DNA of 64,000 nucleotides, taken from the NCBI GenBank assembly GCA_947258705.1, contig CAMYJA010000007.1:12074-76073 (forward strand). The letters are read 5' to 3'. Positions within the stretch are counted from its first letter, which is position 1. Each line of letters starts with the position of its first letter. Shown in pieces: positions 40,103-50,659 of this stretch. Both the position numbers and the translations under genes were made by a program. Under the pieces are notes generated by a model. It saw only the letters and a program-made list of their open reading frames with translations, did not search any database and was not told the origin of the DNA. Origin of the DNA: an uncultured Hyphomicrobiaceae bacterium. Lineage in GTDB: Bacteria; Pseudomonadota; Alphaproteobacteria; Rhizobiales; CAMYJA01.

Positions 40103-42670
40103 ATGAATGTTGTCATTGTCGAATCGGCCGCCAAGGCCAAAGCGATCAATAAATATCTCGGTCCGGACTACCGCGTGCTGGCATCCTACGGGCATGTCCG
40201 CGACCTGCCGTCGAAGGACGGCTCGGTTGAACCGGATCAGGATTTCGAAATGCATTGGGCGGTCGACGCCAAATCGAAAAAAATCCTGAAGGAAATCAGA
40301 GACGCTCTGAAAGGCGCCGATAAACTCATACTGGCGACCGACCCGGATCGCGAGGGAGAGGCCATATCGTGGCATATCCTGAAAATCCTCGACGAGAAAA
40401 AGGCCCTGAAAGGCATCGATATCGAGAGGGTCGCTTTTAACGCGGTGACAAAAAAGGCCGTGCTCGAAGCAATCAGTCACCCGCGCGCCATCGACCAGCC
40501 GCTGGTGTCGGCCTATCTTGCGCGGCGGGCTCTCGATTATCTCGTTGGCTTTACTCTGTCGCCGGTTCTCTGGAGAAAACTTCCCAGCTCGAGATCGGCG
40601 GGGCGGGTTCAATCGGTCGCACTCAGACTTATCTGCGACCGTGAAGACGAAATCGAACTTTTCAAACCGCAGGAATACTGGACCATCGAAGCGGCGCTTA
40701 AGACCTCCGAGAGCAAGGACGTCACCGCGAAGCTGCATTCCATCGCGGGCGAGACCGTCAAGAAATTCGATATCGCGGATGAGGCAAACGCCCATGGCAT
40801 TCGCGATGCGGTGAAGGACGGCGCTTTTGCGGTGAGCGGCCTGAAGGCCAAATCGGTCAAGCGCAATCCAATGGCGCCTTTTACGACATCGACGCTGCAA
40901 CAGGATGCGGCCCGGAAACTCGGTTTTACCGCGCGCCAGACCATGCAGGTCGCGCAAAAACTCTATGAAGGCATTTCGCTGGATGGCGAAATGGTCGGGC
41001 TCATCACATATATGCGGACGGACGCGGTGCAAATCATCAAGACCAAGGCGAAAAACGCACAGGAAGCCCATGAGGCGGTTCGTCCGACGGAGCTCTCACG
41101 CCAGCCCGAGCATGTTTCGCAGCATCTCGGCAAGGATGAGGCCAGGCTCTACAAGCTGATCTGGCGGCGAACGATAGCAAGCCAGATGGCGGTCGCGGTT
41201 TTCGACCGGACGACCGCCGATATCACCACCCAGGGGAGCGACGGCCGGGATTACGGATTCCGAGCCACCGGTTCGGTGTTGACCTTTGACGGTTTTCTCA
41301 AGCTCTATGAAGAGGGGCGCGACGACCGCGGTGACGACGAGGACAGCCGCAGGCTTCCGAAGCTCAGCGAAGGCGAGGCACTGGGGCGCGAGAAAGTGAC
41401 GGCCGATCAGCATTTCACACAACCGCCGCCGCGCTTTTCAGAAGCGACGCTCGTCAAGAAAATGGAAGAACTCGGTATCGGCCGGCCATCGACTTACGCA
41501 TCGACGCTGAGCGTGCTTCGCGACCGGGAATATGTCCGCATGGAGGACAAGCGTTTCATTCCTGAAGACAAGGGACGGCTGGTGACGGCCTTCCTGAAAA
41601 GCTTTTTTACGCGCTATGTGGAATATGATTTTACGGCCAATCTGGAAGAGCAGCTCGATTTGATATCCGACGCCAAGCTCGAATGGAAAGACGTGCTCAA
41701 GGATTTCTGGAAGGACTTCACCGGGGCGGTGGACGAGATCAAGGACCTGCGCGTATCCGAGGTGCTTGACGCGCTGAATGAAATTCTGGGCCCGCATATT
41801 TTTCATGCCCGCGAAGACGGCAAGGATCCGCGCCAGTGTCCGAGTTGCGAAGATGGCCGGATGAGCATCAAGGTCGGACGCTATGGCGCATTTATCGGCT
41901 GCTCGAACTATCCGGAATGCAATTTTACCAGGCAGTTTTCCGAGGATGGCGAAGGTGCCGCCAATGCGATCCCGCGCGACGGGCTCATATTGGGCAATGA
42001 TCCAGACAGCGGCCTCGAGGTGAGTGTACGGACCGGACGGTTCGGCCCGTATCTTCAGCTTGGCACCGGCGAGGACGAGGAAAAGCCGAAACGCGCGTCG
42101 ATCCCGAAGACCTATGATCCGATGACCATGGACCTTAAACAGGCGATGGCCTTTCTCAATCTTCCGCGCGAAGTGGGTCCGCATCCTGAGACGGGAAAGC
42201 CCATCAAGGCCGGCATTGGCAGGTTCGGGCCGTTTGTCGAGCATGAACGGCTTTATGCCAATCTCGAAAGCGTCGAGGACGTCTTCACGGTCGGTCTCAA
42301 CCGGGCGGTCAGCCTGCTTGCGGAAAAAGCCAAGAAACGAGGCAAGACATCGACGGCACTCAGGGAACTGGGCGAGCATCCGGAGCTTGGCGGCAAGGTC
42401 GATGTGATGGATGGGCGGTACGGGCCTTACGTGAAGCACGGCCGGATCAATGCGACGCTGCCCAAGGGCATCGATCCCGAAAAGGTCACGCTTGAGGAAG
42501 CGCTCGAGCTGATCGCGGCCAAGGAGGCCAAAGGCGGGGGCAGGAAAAAGGCGGCAGCCAAAAAGAAGCCTGCTGCGAAAAAAACCGCAGCGAAAAAAAC
42601 CACCGCGAAAAAATCCGCAGCAAAAAAGCCAGCAACAAAGAAGGCCGCGGCAAAGAAGAGCACCAGTTGA
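40103..42670 (+). CDS. topA: DNA topoisomerase I
   Basis: MNVVIVESAAKAKAINKYLG; ATDPDREGEAISWH; GLITYMRTDA; zinc-finger CPSCEDG...CSNYPEC; K/A-rich tail. Confidence 0.95.
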   Translation: MNVVIVESAAKAKAINKYLGPDYRVLASYGHVRDLPSKDGSVEPDQDFEMHWAVDAKSKKILKEIRDALKGADKLILATDPDREGEAISWHILKILDEKKALKGIDIERVAFNAVTKKAVLEAISHPRAIDQPLVSAYLARRALDYLVGFTLSPVLWRKLPSSRSAGRVQSVALRLICDREDEIELFKPQEYWTIEAALKTSESKDVTAKLHSIAGETVKKFDIADEANAHGIRDAVKDGAFAVSGLKAKSVKRNPMAPFTTSTLQQDAARKLGFTARQTMQVAQKLYEGISLDGEMVGLITYMRTDAVQIIKTKAKNAQEAHEAVRPTELSRQPEHVSQHLGKDEARLYKLIWRRTIASQMAVAVFDRTTADITTQGSDGRDYGFRATGSVLTFDGFLKLYEEGRDDRGDDEDSRRLPKLSEGEALGREKVTADQHFTQPPPRFSEATLVKKMEELGIGRPSTYASTLSVLRDREYVRMEDKRFIPEDKGRLVTAFLKSFFTRYVEYDFTANLEEQLDLISDAKLEWKDVLKDFWKDFTGAVDEIKDLRVSEVLDALNEILGPHIFHAREDGKDPRQCPSCEDGRMSIKVGRYGAFIGCSNYPECNFTRQFSEDGEGAANAIPRDGLILGNDPDSGLEVSVRTGRFGPYLQLGTGEDEEKPKRASIPKTYDPMTMDLKQAMAFLNLPREVGPHPETGKPIKAGIGRFGPFVEHERLYANLESVEDVFTVGLNRAVSLLAEKAKKRGKTSTALRELGEHPELGGKVDVMDGRYGPYVKHGRINATLPKGIDPEKVTLEEALELIAAKEAKGGGRKKAAAKKKPAAKKTAAKKTTAKKSAAKKPATKKAAAKKSTS

Positions 42671-44965
42671 GTGACCAAAAAACCAAAATCGAAAAAGAAG
42701 CGGCGCAGTTTTCCCAGCAAGACGGACATTTTGGAATTCATCAAGAGCTCTGAGCGAAAAGTCGGGAAACGCGAAATCGCCCGAGCATTCAACATCAAGG
42801 GCAAGGATCGCACGGATCTTAAAAAACTTCTCCGGGAGATGCGGGACGAGGACCTTATATCGGGCAGCCGCAAGAAGCTGAGGCGGCCCGGCGAATTGCC
42901 GCCCGTCGCGGTGATCGAGATCACCCGCATGGATGACGAAGGCGAATTTATCGCCCATCCCGCTGTCTGGGACGAGGATGAAGACGGGCCAAAACCTTCA
43001 ATTCTCGTCATGCAGTCGAACAAAACACCTCTTCAGGGCGGCACTGCGGGCATTGGCGACCGCCTGCTTGCCCGGCTTGAGAAATTCGATCCGGCCAGTG
43101 CGCATGATTATCCATATCTGGCGCGCCCGATGCGGCGCCTGGAACGGCCGCAGGTGAGTCTCCTCGGCATATTCCGGTCCATCGCAGGCGAAGGCGGCGT
43201 CATCGATCCCATCGACCGGAAGCAACTGCGCGAATGGCACGTCTCGAAAGAAGATGCAGGCAAGGCCGGTGACGGCGATCTGGTACGGTATGAAATCATG
43301 TCGAAGCGACGCAGCGGCGTGTCGACGGCCCGCATTCTCGATGTGCTCGGCAATCCGGACGATCAAAAACAGATCAGCCTGATAGCCATTCATGCCCACG
43401 GCATACCGAATGTGTTTCCGGCTTCCGTCATGAGCGCTGTCGAGGAACTCGAGGAACCGGACTATGGCGAGCGCGAGGATCTGCGCGACACACCGCTGAT
43501 TACGATTGATCCGTCCGACGCGCGCGACCATGATGACGCGGTCTGGGCCGAGGCGGATTTGAGCGCGGAAAACAAGGGCGGCTGGAACGTGATCGTCGCC
43601 ATTGCAGATGTCGCGCATTACGTCCGGCCGGGCTCGGCCATCGACAATCATGCGCAACTGCGCGGCAACTCAACCTATTTCCCGGACCGGGTTGTTCCGA
43701 TGCTACCGGAGCGCATATCCAACGACCTTTGTTCGCTCAGGGAAAACGAGGTGCGTCCCTGTCTTGCCGTGCGCATGGTTTTCGACAGGAGTGGCCGTAA
43801 AAAAAGTGCGCGCTTCATTCGCGGGGTCATGCGCAGCCATGCGCGGCTTTCGTACCAGGGTGCCCAGGCGGCGATCGACGGCAAGACCGATGCGCGTACG
43901 AAACCGCTTCTTGAGACCGTGCTCAAGCCGCTCTGGTCGGCCTATCAAAGCCTGCACGAAGCCCGGGCCAAACGCGAGCCGCTCGATCTGGATCTGCCGG
44001 AACGGAAAATCATTATCGGCGAGGACGGCAAGGTGGCCGAGATCCAGGTGCCGGAACGGCTCGATGCACACAGGCTCGTCGAAGAATTCATGATCCAGGC
44101 GAATGTCGCCGCAGCGGAGGTGCTCGAAGGGAAGACGGCTCAGTTTATCTACCGCGTCCATGATGCGCCGTCACAGGAAAAGCTCATGTCGCTCAGGAAT
44201 TTCCTCAGAACCCTGGATGTGAAATTCCCGAGTTCGGGATTGCTGAAGCCTTCTCATTTTAATCGCATTATGGCGCAGACGGCCGGAACGGAGACCGCGG
44301 ATCTGGTCAGCGAAGTTGTTTTGCGTTCACAATCCCAGGCCGAATACAGCGCCGAAAAGGCCGGGCATTTCGGCCTCAATCTCGCCCGTTACGCCCATTT
44401 CACATCGCCTATCAGGCGGTATGCAGATCTCGTCGTGCACCGGGCGCTGATCGGCGCTCTCGGATTTGGTCGAGACGGCATCGAGCCCGACAGAGGCGAC
44501 GGTCTTGGAGAAATCGCGTCGGCAATATCGAAAACCGAACGTCGATCCATGGCGGCGGAGCGCGAAACCAACGACCGTCTGATCGCCGCGCATCTTTCGG
44601 AACATCTGGGCGCCAAATTCCCGGCCCGGATTTCGGGCGTCACGCGAAGTGGGCTGTTCGTCAGGCTGACCGATAGCGGCGCCGACGGTTTCGTACCGAT
44701 TTCGAAAATCGGCGACGAGTTCTATCACTTCCATGAAGACCGCATGATGATCATCGGCGAGCAAAGCCGTACAGGCTATCGGCTCGGCGACGATGTCGAG
44801 GTGAAGCTTGTCGAAGCCGTGGCAAGTGCCGGTGCGCTCAGGTTCGACATGCTCAGTCCCGGCCAAAAGGTAAGCGGCCCGGTAAAAAAACCCACAAGAG
44901 ACAAAAGAGACCGCGGCGGGATGCGCAAGAAACCGTCGCACCGGGGTCGACGCCGGCGGCGGTAA
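42671..44965 (+). CDS. rnr: ribonuclease R (RNB family)
   Basis: PLITIDPSDARDHDDAVWAE; NLARYAHFTSPIRRYADLVVHRAL; S1 domain. Confidence 0.93.
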   Translation: MTKKPKSKKKRRSFPSKTDILEFIKSSERKVGKREIARAFNIKGKDRTDLKKLLREMRDEDLISGSRKKLRRPGELPPVAVIEITRMDDEGEFIAHPAVWDEDEDGPKPSILVMQSNKTPLQGGTAGIGDRLLARLEKFDPASAHDYPYLARPMRRLERPQVSLLGIFRSIAGEGGVIDPIDRKQLREWHVSKEDAGKAGDGDLVRYEIMSKRRSGVSTARILDVLGNPDDQKQISLIAIHAHGIPNVFPASVMSAVEELEEPDYGEREDLRDTPLITIDPSDARDHDDAVWAEADLSAENKGGWNVIVAIADVAHYVRPGSAIDNHAQLRGNSTYFPDRVVPMLPERISNDLCSLRENEVRPCLAVRMVFDRSGRKKSARFIRGVMRSHARLSYQGAQAAIDGKTDARTKPLLETVLKPLWSAYQSLHEARAKREPLDLDLPERKIIIGEDGKVAEIQVPERLDAHRLVEEFMIQANVAAAEVLEGKTAQFIYRVHDAPSQEKLMSLRNFLRTLDVKFPSSGLLKPSHFNRIMAQTAGTETADLVSEVVLRSQSQAEYSAEKAGHFGLNLARYAHFTSPIRRYADLVVHRALIGALGFGRDGIEPDRGDGLGEIASAISKTERRSMAAERETNDRLIAAHLSEHLGAKFPARISGVTRSGLFVRLTDSGADGFVPISKIGDEFYHFHEDRMMIIGEQSRTGYRLGDDVEVKLVEAVASAGALRFDMLSPGQKVSGPVKKPTRDKRDRGGMRKKPSHRGRRRRR

Positions 44966-45091
44966 CAATGCCATTCATGCACTGCCACAAAAGGCATTCC
45001 GCCACTATGACGCATTGACCGCATGACCGGATTTTGCTTTTTACCCTCGAGCAGTTTCGACATTTCATTGTGAAACGAAAGACAGGCGATC

Positions 45092-45586
45092 ATGGCCGAG
45101 CGAACAAGCCGGGCTACGTATGAATCTCAACGAAATGTATGGCAGGCCATGTGGGCGGGCCTGCGCGGGCGCTGCCCGGGATGTCATGAAAAGACACTTT
45201 ATGCGCGCTATCTGAAACCGTCAGCGGTGTGCAACTCATGTGGAGAGGAACTCCACCATCACAGGGCCGATGATGCGCCCGCCTATTTCGCGATCTTTAT
45301 CATCGGTCACTTGATCATACCGGCCGTTCTTTTCATCGAAGTGAATTTTGGCTGGCCACTCTGGGTTCATGCCACGCTTTGGCTGCCCATGGCGCTGATC
45401 CTCACGCTGGTTCTCCTGCCTGTCATCAAGGGTGCGCTAATCGGATTGCAATGGGCTTATAGAATGCATGGATTTGGCACGGCCGATGGCCTAGACTTGG
45501 CCGGTCATCCAGATCAACCCGATCAACCGGATCATGAATTGCTCGCCATCCATAATGCCAAACGATCATCTCAGCCGGCTCAATAG
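45092..45586 (+). CDS. DUF983 family membrane protein
   Basis: GLRGRCPGCHEKTLYARYLKPSAVCNSCGEELHHHRADDAPAYFAIFIIGH. Confidence 0.88.
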   Translation: MAERTSRATYESQRNVWQAMWAGLRGRCPGCHEKTLYARYLKPSAVCNSCGEELHHHRADDAPAYFAIFIIGHLIIPAVLFIEVNFGWPLWVHATLWLPMALILTLVLLPVIKGALIGLQWAYRMHGFGTADGLDLAGHPDQPDQPDHELLAIHNAKRSSQPAQ

Positions 45587-46298
45587 TCTGAAACGCAATC
45601 AATCGCATCCAAATCAGAGGCCCAGGGATGCCGCCAGCCTGGTGATCGTCGATCTCGAGACGCCGGCACACCCACGCGTGCTCATGGGCATGCGGCATCC
45701 GAAGCAGGAATTCATGCCGGGCAAGCTTGTTTTCCCAGGAGGCGGGGTTTTGGCATCGGACAGCCGGCTTCATGTCGCTGACGACCTCAGCCCGGAAGAT
45801 CGCAGGCGGCTGCTTTTCGACATGAAGGGGCGGGCGAGTGCTGCGCGGGCACGCGGTCTGGCACTTGCTGCTATTCGCGAGACTTTTGAGGAAACCGGCG
45901 TTCTGATCGGCCGGACTTGTACCGCTCCTCAAAAAACCCGGTCGCCCGACTGGTGTGGCTATCTCGAGGCCGGCGTTCGGCCCGACCTGAGTTGTATCAA
46001 CTTCGTCGCCCGCGCGATAACGCCGCCGCGCCGGAACAAACGGTTTGACACGCGGTTCTTTCTCGCATCAAGGCGCACGATCGCGCGGACGATCGGAAAA
46101 GGCGACGGTGAATTTGTCGAAACCCGATGGGTAACGCAGGATGAGGCGGCGGCGTATGATCTGCATCCCATGACGCAGACGATCCTGGACGAGGTCATGG
46201 GTCGTATCGACACCGGCAACGGCGCCATTCGCCGCGGCCCCATACCCTATTATTATATGAGAAACGGGCGTTTCAGGCGTGAGGTCATCGCGGCCTGA
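45534..46298 (+). CDS. NUDIX hydrolase
   Basis: GKLVFPGGGV...ALAAIRETFEETGVLIG NUDIX box. Confidence 0.87.
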   Translation: MNCSPSIMPNDHLSRLNSLKRNQSHPNQRPRDAASLVIVDLETPAHPRVLMGMRHPKQEFMPGKLVFPGGGVLASDSRLHVADDLSPEDRRRLLFDMKGRASAARARGLALAAIRETFEETGVLIGRTCTAPQKTRSPDWCGYLEAGVRPDLSCINFVARAITPPRRNKRFDTRFFLASRRTIARTIGKGDGEFVETRWVTQDEAAAYDLHPMTQTILDEVMGRIDTGNGAIRRGPIPYYYMRNGRFRREVIAA

Positions 46299-46420
46299 AG
46301 GGACCGCGCACGCCTATTCCTGTGGATGGGGGCTTGACACTCTGCTGCATTGCAAGAGATTATGTTGCAACGCAATAGAAAAGTCGATTTCCAGTTCTGG
46401 AGATCGTGAAAGGATATACA

Positions 46421-46750
46421 ATGTTTGGTTCATTCAACGATTTCAACGAATATGGCCAGGAAAGTGTGGACGCCGCACTTCAGAGCCTCAATAGTTTTGA
46501 GCGCGGCTTCATGGCCTTTGCATCGGAGTGGAACAAGTATGCGGAGAATTCGCTGGCGCAGGGCCAGGAAACGGTTGAACGTCTTATGCGGGCGGACTCA
46601 GTCGAATCAGCACTTTCCGCCCAATCCGATTTCGCGCAATCGTCTTATGACGCCTATCTCGGGCACATGAGCCGATTTTCCGGTCTTTATGCGCGGATGG
46701 CCGAGGACACATACAAGCCCGTCAACGAGATCGCGCAGCGTCTGCAGTAA
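46421..46750 (+). CDS. phasin family protein
   Basis: Small helical protein: AFASEWNKYAENSLAQGQETVERLMRADSVESALSAQSDFAQSSYDAYLGHM. Confidence 0.8.
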   Translation: MFGSFNDFNEYGQESVDAALQSLNSFERGFMAFASEWNKYAENSLAQGQETVERLMRADSVESALSAQSDFAQSSYDAYLGHMSRFSGLYARMAEDTYKPVNEIAQRLQ

Positions 46751-46786
46751 TCGTTCAACGTCTCTTCTTAACAAAATCCTGAAAAG

Positions 46787-46812
46787 GCCCGGCTGCCAAG
46801 CCGGGCTTTTTT
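46787..46812 (+). terminator. rho-independent terminator after the phasin gene
   Basis: GCCCGGCT-gcca-AGCCGGGC-TTTTTT. Confidence 0.85.
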
Positions 46813-47183
46813 ATGCCCGTTTATTCGCGGTTCCCCTTAAAAACCCGCGCTGATTTCTATTGAGGCGTTGAATTAAGCGTGTTGATCGCTCATATGTGAC
46901 GAGTATCAATGCTTTGAGTATTGTCCCACTTGTTCCGGTCCCGCTGAGGGACCATACGGTGTCGGGTGAATTTGATTGTAACTTGTTGCGGCTATTGTCG
47001 CCGTGAAGCCAAATTCATCTCAACCGTGTCTGGGACAAAACACATTTATTTGCGCCCCGTGCGCGATCCATTTACAATGATGGATGAAAATAAAATTATT
47101 CGGGGAAGAGCGCTTTCTCAGTTTCTCCCCATTTTAAGGTTAGACGATGGGGGCATGCGCCCCGAGCTAAGGTGCTCGATGTC

Positions 47184-47528
47184 ATGACAGATTGGCGATT
47201 GATGGCGGGCGGTGATCGCAAAGGCGATGAGAAATCAGATACCGGTCTGATCACCAAGACCAGACCGAAAACGAAAAAGCCGAGCCTGTATAAGGTGCTG
47301 CTTCTGAACGACGATTACACGCCCATGGAGTTCGTGATTTTCGTTCTGGAGCAGTTTTTTGGAAAAGGTCACGAAGAAGCAACACGAATTATGCTACATG
47401 TACATCAAAAGGGTGTCGGCATTTGCGGTGTGTTTACATATGAGGTTGCGGAAACCAAAGTCACTCAGGTGATGGACTTTGCCAGGCAACATCAGCACCC
47501 GTTACAATGCACAATGGAAAAGGAGTAA
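47184..47528 (+). CDS. clpS: ATP-dependent Clp protease adaptor ClpS
   Basis: [58 protein letters not shown]. Confidence 0.95.
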   Translation: MTDWRLMAGGDRKGDEKSDTGLITKTRPKTKKPSLYKVLLLNDDYTPMEFVIFVLEQFFGKGHEEATRIMLHVHQKGVGICGVFTYEVAETKVTQVMDFARQHQHPLQCTMEKE

Positions 47529-47537
47529 TCTGGGTCC

Positions 47538-50012
47538 GTGCCGTCATTTTCATCCGGTCTTGAAGAATCAATCCGTCGTGCGCTCGATTACGCCAATGAG
47601 CGCAAACATGATTACGCCACGCTTGAGCATTTGCTTTTGTCGCTTATCGACGAGCGGGATGCCGCGGCGGTTCTGCGCGCGTGCGACGTGGACATGGACG
47701 AACTCCGGGCGCGGCTGATCACGCATGTGGATCATGAACTCGAACAGCTGATCGGTGCGGACGATCAGGAGGCGCAACCGACCGCCGCGTTCCAGAGGGT
47801 CGTTCATCGCGCGGTTATTCATGTGCAGTCTTCCGGCCGTGAAGAAGTAACCGGAGCAAATGTACTCGTGGCGATTTTCGCCGAGCGCGAAAGCCACGCG
47901 CTTTATTTTCTGCAAGAACAGGATATGACCCGTTTCGATGCGGTCCAGTATATTTCTCATGGCATATCCAAGCAGTCGAGCCTTTCGGAAACCCGGCCGG
48001 TGCGCGGTATCGAAGACGATGCGGCCACGGTGGAGGGCAATGAGGACGGGCGCGCCGAAGTCGAGGCGCTCAATGCCTATTGCATCAACCTAAATCAAAA
48101 GGCGCGCGACGGCAGGATCGACCCGCTGATCGGCCGCGAAGACGAAATTTCCCGGACCATTCAGATTTTGTGCAGGCGGCAGAAAAACAATCCGCTGTTC
48201 GTCGGCGATCCCGGTGTCGGTAAAACGGCGATTGCGGAAGGGCTCGCGCGCAAGATAACACAGCATGAAGTTCCGGAAGTGCTCGAGGATTGCACGATTT
48301 TCTCTCTCGATATGGGAACGCTGCTTGCCGGCACGCGCTATCGCGGTGATTTCGAGGAGCGGCTGAAGGCCGTTATCAAGGGGATCGAAAAATACGAAGG
48401 CGGCATCCTGTTTATCGATGAAATCCATACGGTGATTGGCGCTGGCGCCACGTCAGGCGGCGCCATGGATGCATCCAACCTGCTCAAGCCCGCTCTGCAG
48501 TCGGGCACATTAAAATGCATCGGCTCGACGACCTATAAGGAATATCGACAGCATTTCGAGAAAGACCGCGCGCTCGTGCGCCGTTTTCAGAAAATCGATG
48601 TCAAGGAGCCGAGCATTGAGGACACCATCAAGATTCTCAATGGCCTCAAGCCCTATTTCGAAAAGTTTCACAAGGTCAAATTCACGGCCAAGGCCTTGAC
48701 GACCGCCGTCGAGCTTTCGGCAAAATACCTGCATGACCGGAAATTACCGGACAAGGCGATTGACGTAATCGATGAAACCGGCGCGTCGCAAATGCTTGTG
48801 CCCGCTTCAAAGCGCAAGAAAACGATCGGTGTGCGCGAGATCGAGGCAACGATCGCGACCATGGCGCGTATTCCGCCCAAGACCATCACCAAGACGGACG
48901 CAGAATTTCTCTCAAGCATCGAGCGCGATCTGGAGCGTGTTGTGTTCGGCCAGGATCAGGCCATCGAGGCCCTGTCATCTGCCATCAAGCTGGCGCGGGC
49001 CGGCCTGCGCGAACCGGAAAAACCCATTGGCTGCTATCTCTTTTCAGGGCCAACCGGCGTCGGCAAAACCGAGGTTGCCAAGCAGCTTGCCTCACTGATG
49101 GGCGTAGAGCTCCTGCGATTCGACATGTCGGAATATATGGAGAAACATACGGTCTCGCGCCTTATCGGCGCGCCCCCGGGATATGTTGGCTTCGACCAGG
49201 GCGGATTGCTGACCGATGGCGTCGATCAGCACCCCCATTGCGTCCTGCTTCTCGACGAAATCGAGAAGGCTCATCCGGATCTGTTCAATATCCTTTTGCA
49301 GGTCATGGATCACGGCAAGCTCACCGACCATAACGGAAAGAGCATCGATTTCCGCAATGTCGTGCTGATCATGACCACGAATGCGGGCGCGGCGGATCTT
49401 GCGCGCGAACCCATCGGATTTAATCGCGGCAAGCGCGAGGGCGACGACACGGAGGCTATTGAAAAACTCTTTACGCCTGAGTTCCGCAACCGGCTCGACT
49501 CGGTCATTCCGTTTGCCAGCCTGTCGCCCGACGTGATTGCCAAGGTGGTCGAGAAGTTCGCCTTCCAGCTCGAAGCGCAGCTTTCCGATCGCGGCGTCGC
49601 GATCGAACTCAGCGAGGAGGCCAATGACTGGCTCGCGAAAAAAGGCTTCGATGAGAAGTTCGGCGCCAGGCCGCTGGCGCGTGTCATTCAGGAATATATC
49701 AAGAAACCTCTGGCGGACGAACTTCTCTTCGGCAAGCTTGACAATGGCGGCACGGTGCGCGTGACCGTCAAGAAAAGCGGTGGTGCGAAGAAGGGCGAAG
49801 GCGAGGAAGTGCTTGATTTCGAATTCATCCCGCCCGCGAAGAAGAAACCTCAGCGAAAGAGGATCGCCAAAACCACCCGCAAGGCCATTGGATCGACCAA
49901 GCGCAAGGCCCTGCCAAAACCCAAGGCCGGGAAAAAGAAACCGGGTCCGAAAGGTCCGAAACGGAGCGGTCCGAACCAGGTTCCCACCGTTCCCCTGTCC
50001 GAGGACGACTAG
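47538..50012 (+). CDS. clpA: ATP-dependent Clp protease ATP-binding subunit ClpA
   Basis: GDPGVGKTAIAEGLA and GPTGVGKTEVAKQLA Walker A motifs; adjacent to clpS; basic C-terminal tail. Confidence 0.95.
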   Translation: MPSFSSGLEESIRRALDYANERKHDYATLEHLLLSLIDERDAAAVLRACDVDMDELRARLITHVDHELEQLIGADDQEAQPTAAFQRVVHRAVIHVQSSGREEVTGANVLVAIFAERESHALYFLQEQDMTRFDAVQYISHGISKQSSLSETRPVRGIEDDAATVEGNEDGRAEVEALNAYCINLNQKARDGRIDPLIGREDEISRTIQILCRRQKNNPLFVGDPGVGKTAIAEGLARKITQHEVPEVLEDCTIFSLDMGTLLAGTRYRGDFEERLKAVIKGIEKYEGGILFIDEIHTVIGAGATSGGAMDASNLLKPALQSGTLKCIGSTTYKEYRQHFEKDRALVRRFQKIDVKEPSIEDTIKILNGLKPYFEKFHKVKFTAKALTTAVELSAKYLHDRKLPDKAIDVIDETGASQMLVPASKRKKTIGVREIEATIATMARIPPKTITKTDAEFLSSIERDLERVVFGQDQAIEALSSAIKLARAGLREPEKPIGCYLFSGPTGVGKTEVAKQLASLMGVELLRFDMSEYMEKHTVSRLIGAPPGYVGFDQGGLLTDGVDQHPHCVLLLDEIEKAHPDLFNILLQVMDHGKLTDHNGKSIDFRNVVLIMTTNAGAADLAREPIGFNRGKREGDDTEAIEKLFTPEFRNRLDSVIPFASLSPDVIAKVVEKFAFQLEAQLSDRGVAIELSEEANDWLAKKGFDEKFGARPLARVIQEYIKKPLADELLFGKLDNGGTVRVTVKKSGGAKKGEGEEVLDFEFIPPAKKKPQRKRIAKTTRKAIGSTKRKALPKPKAGKKKPGPKGPKRSGPNQVPTVPLSEDD

Positions 50013-50166
50013 AACCTTGTCGCTCGAGGTTTAAGCTTTGGCGCTTCTGTCAAAAAGATGAATTTGTCTCTCCAGCGAATTCCCGGACCGCGCCGATAAC
50101 CCCCGTAAATCGCCCGGTTTGTTCGGCGTGTTCCACATGGTTCGATCATGCCACCGGTTGTCGCCG

Positions 50167-50595
50167 TCACGCGTCGATTTCCGCTCTGATCCGGGCCGCG
50201 ACGGCTTCAAGGTCCTTTTCATCCGCCATGTTGTCTTCCGAGCCGTGATGTTTCAGCCGCCCGCCTTCTTTACGAGGCAGGATATGGACATGGAGGTGAA
50301 AAACGGTCTGACCTGCGGCGGCTCCGTTGAACTGTTGCAGGATGAAGCCGTCGGCATCCATTGCCTTGACGATTTTCGGCGCCAGTTTGCGCACCGTCGC
50401 CATGAGATGGGCAAGGCTTTCGGCATCGATGTCGAGGATATTTTCAGCCGCCGTCCTGGGCAGGACGAGAGTGTGCCCCGCCGTTCGCGGCATGATGTCG
50501 AGAAAAGCGAAGCTATGATCGTCCTCATAGACCTTGTGGCAGGGCAATTCGCCGGCAATGATTTTCGCAAAAATATTCTGATCGTCATAAGCCAT
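50167..50595 (-). CDS. HIT family protein
   Basis: NIFAKIIAGELPCHKVYEDDHSFAFLDIMPRTAGHTLVLPR...GQTVFHLHVHILPR. Confidence 0.93.
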   Translation of the reverse strand: MAYDDQNIFAKIIAGELPCHKVYEDDHSFAFLDIMPRTAGHTLVLPRTAAENILDIDAESLAHLMATVRKLAPKIVKAMDADGFILQQFNGAAAGQTVFHLHVHILPRKEGGRLKHHGSEDNMADEKDLEAVAARIRAEIDA

Positions 50596-50659
50596 TGTGA
50601 TTTTCCATATCGTTTTTAAATACAGTGCAGTTGATGCGAATGGGACGGGCGTTTTTAAA

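Noticed and set aside
39968-41071. 367-aa minus-strand ORF
   Set aside because: Antisense to the 5' part of topA; no recognised domain.
41438-42958. 506-aa minus-strand ORF
   Set aside because: Antisense to topA and rnr; low-complexity F/L/C-rich translation of the K/A-rich tail; no domain.
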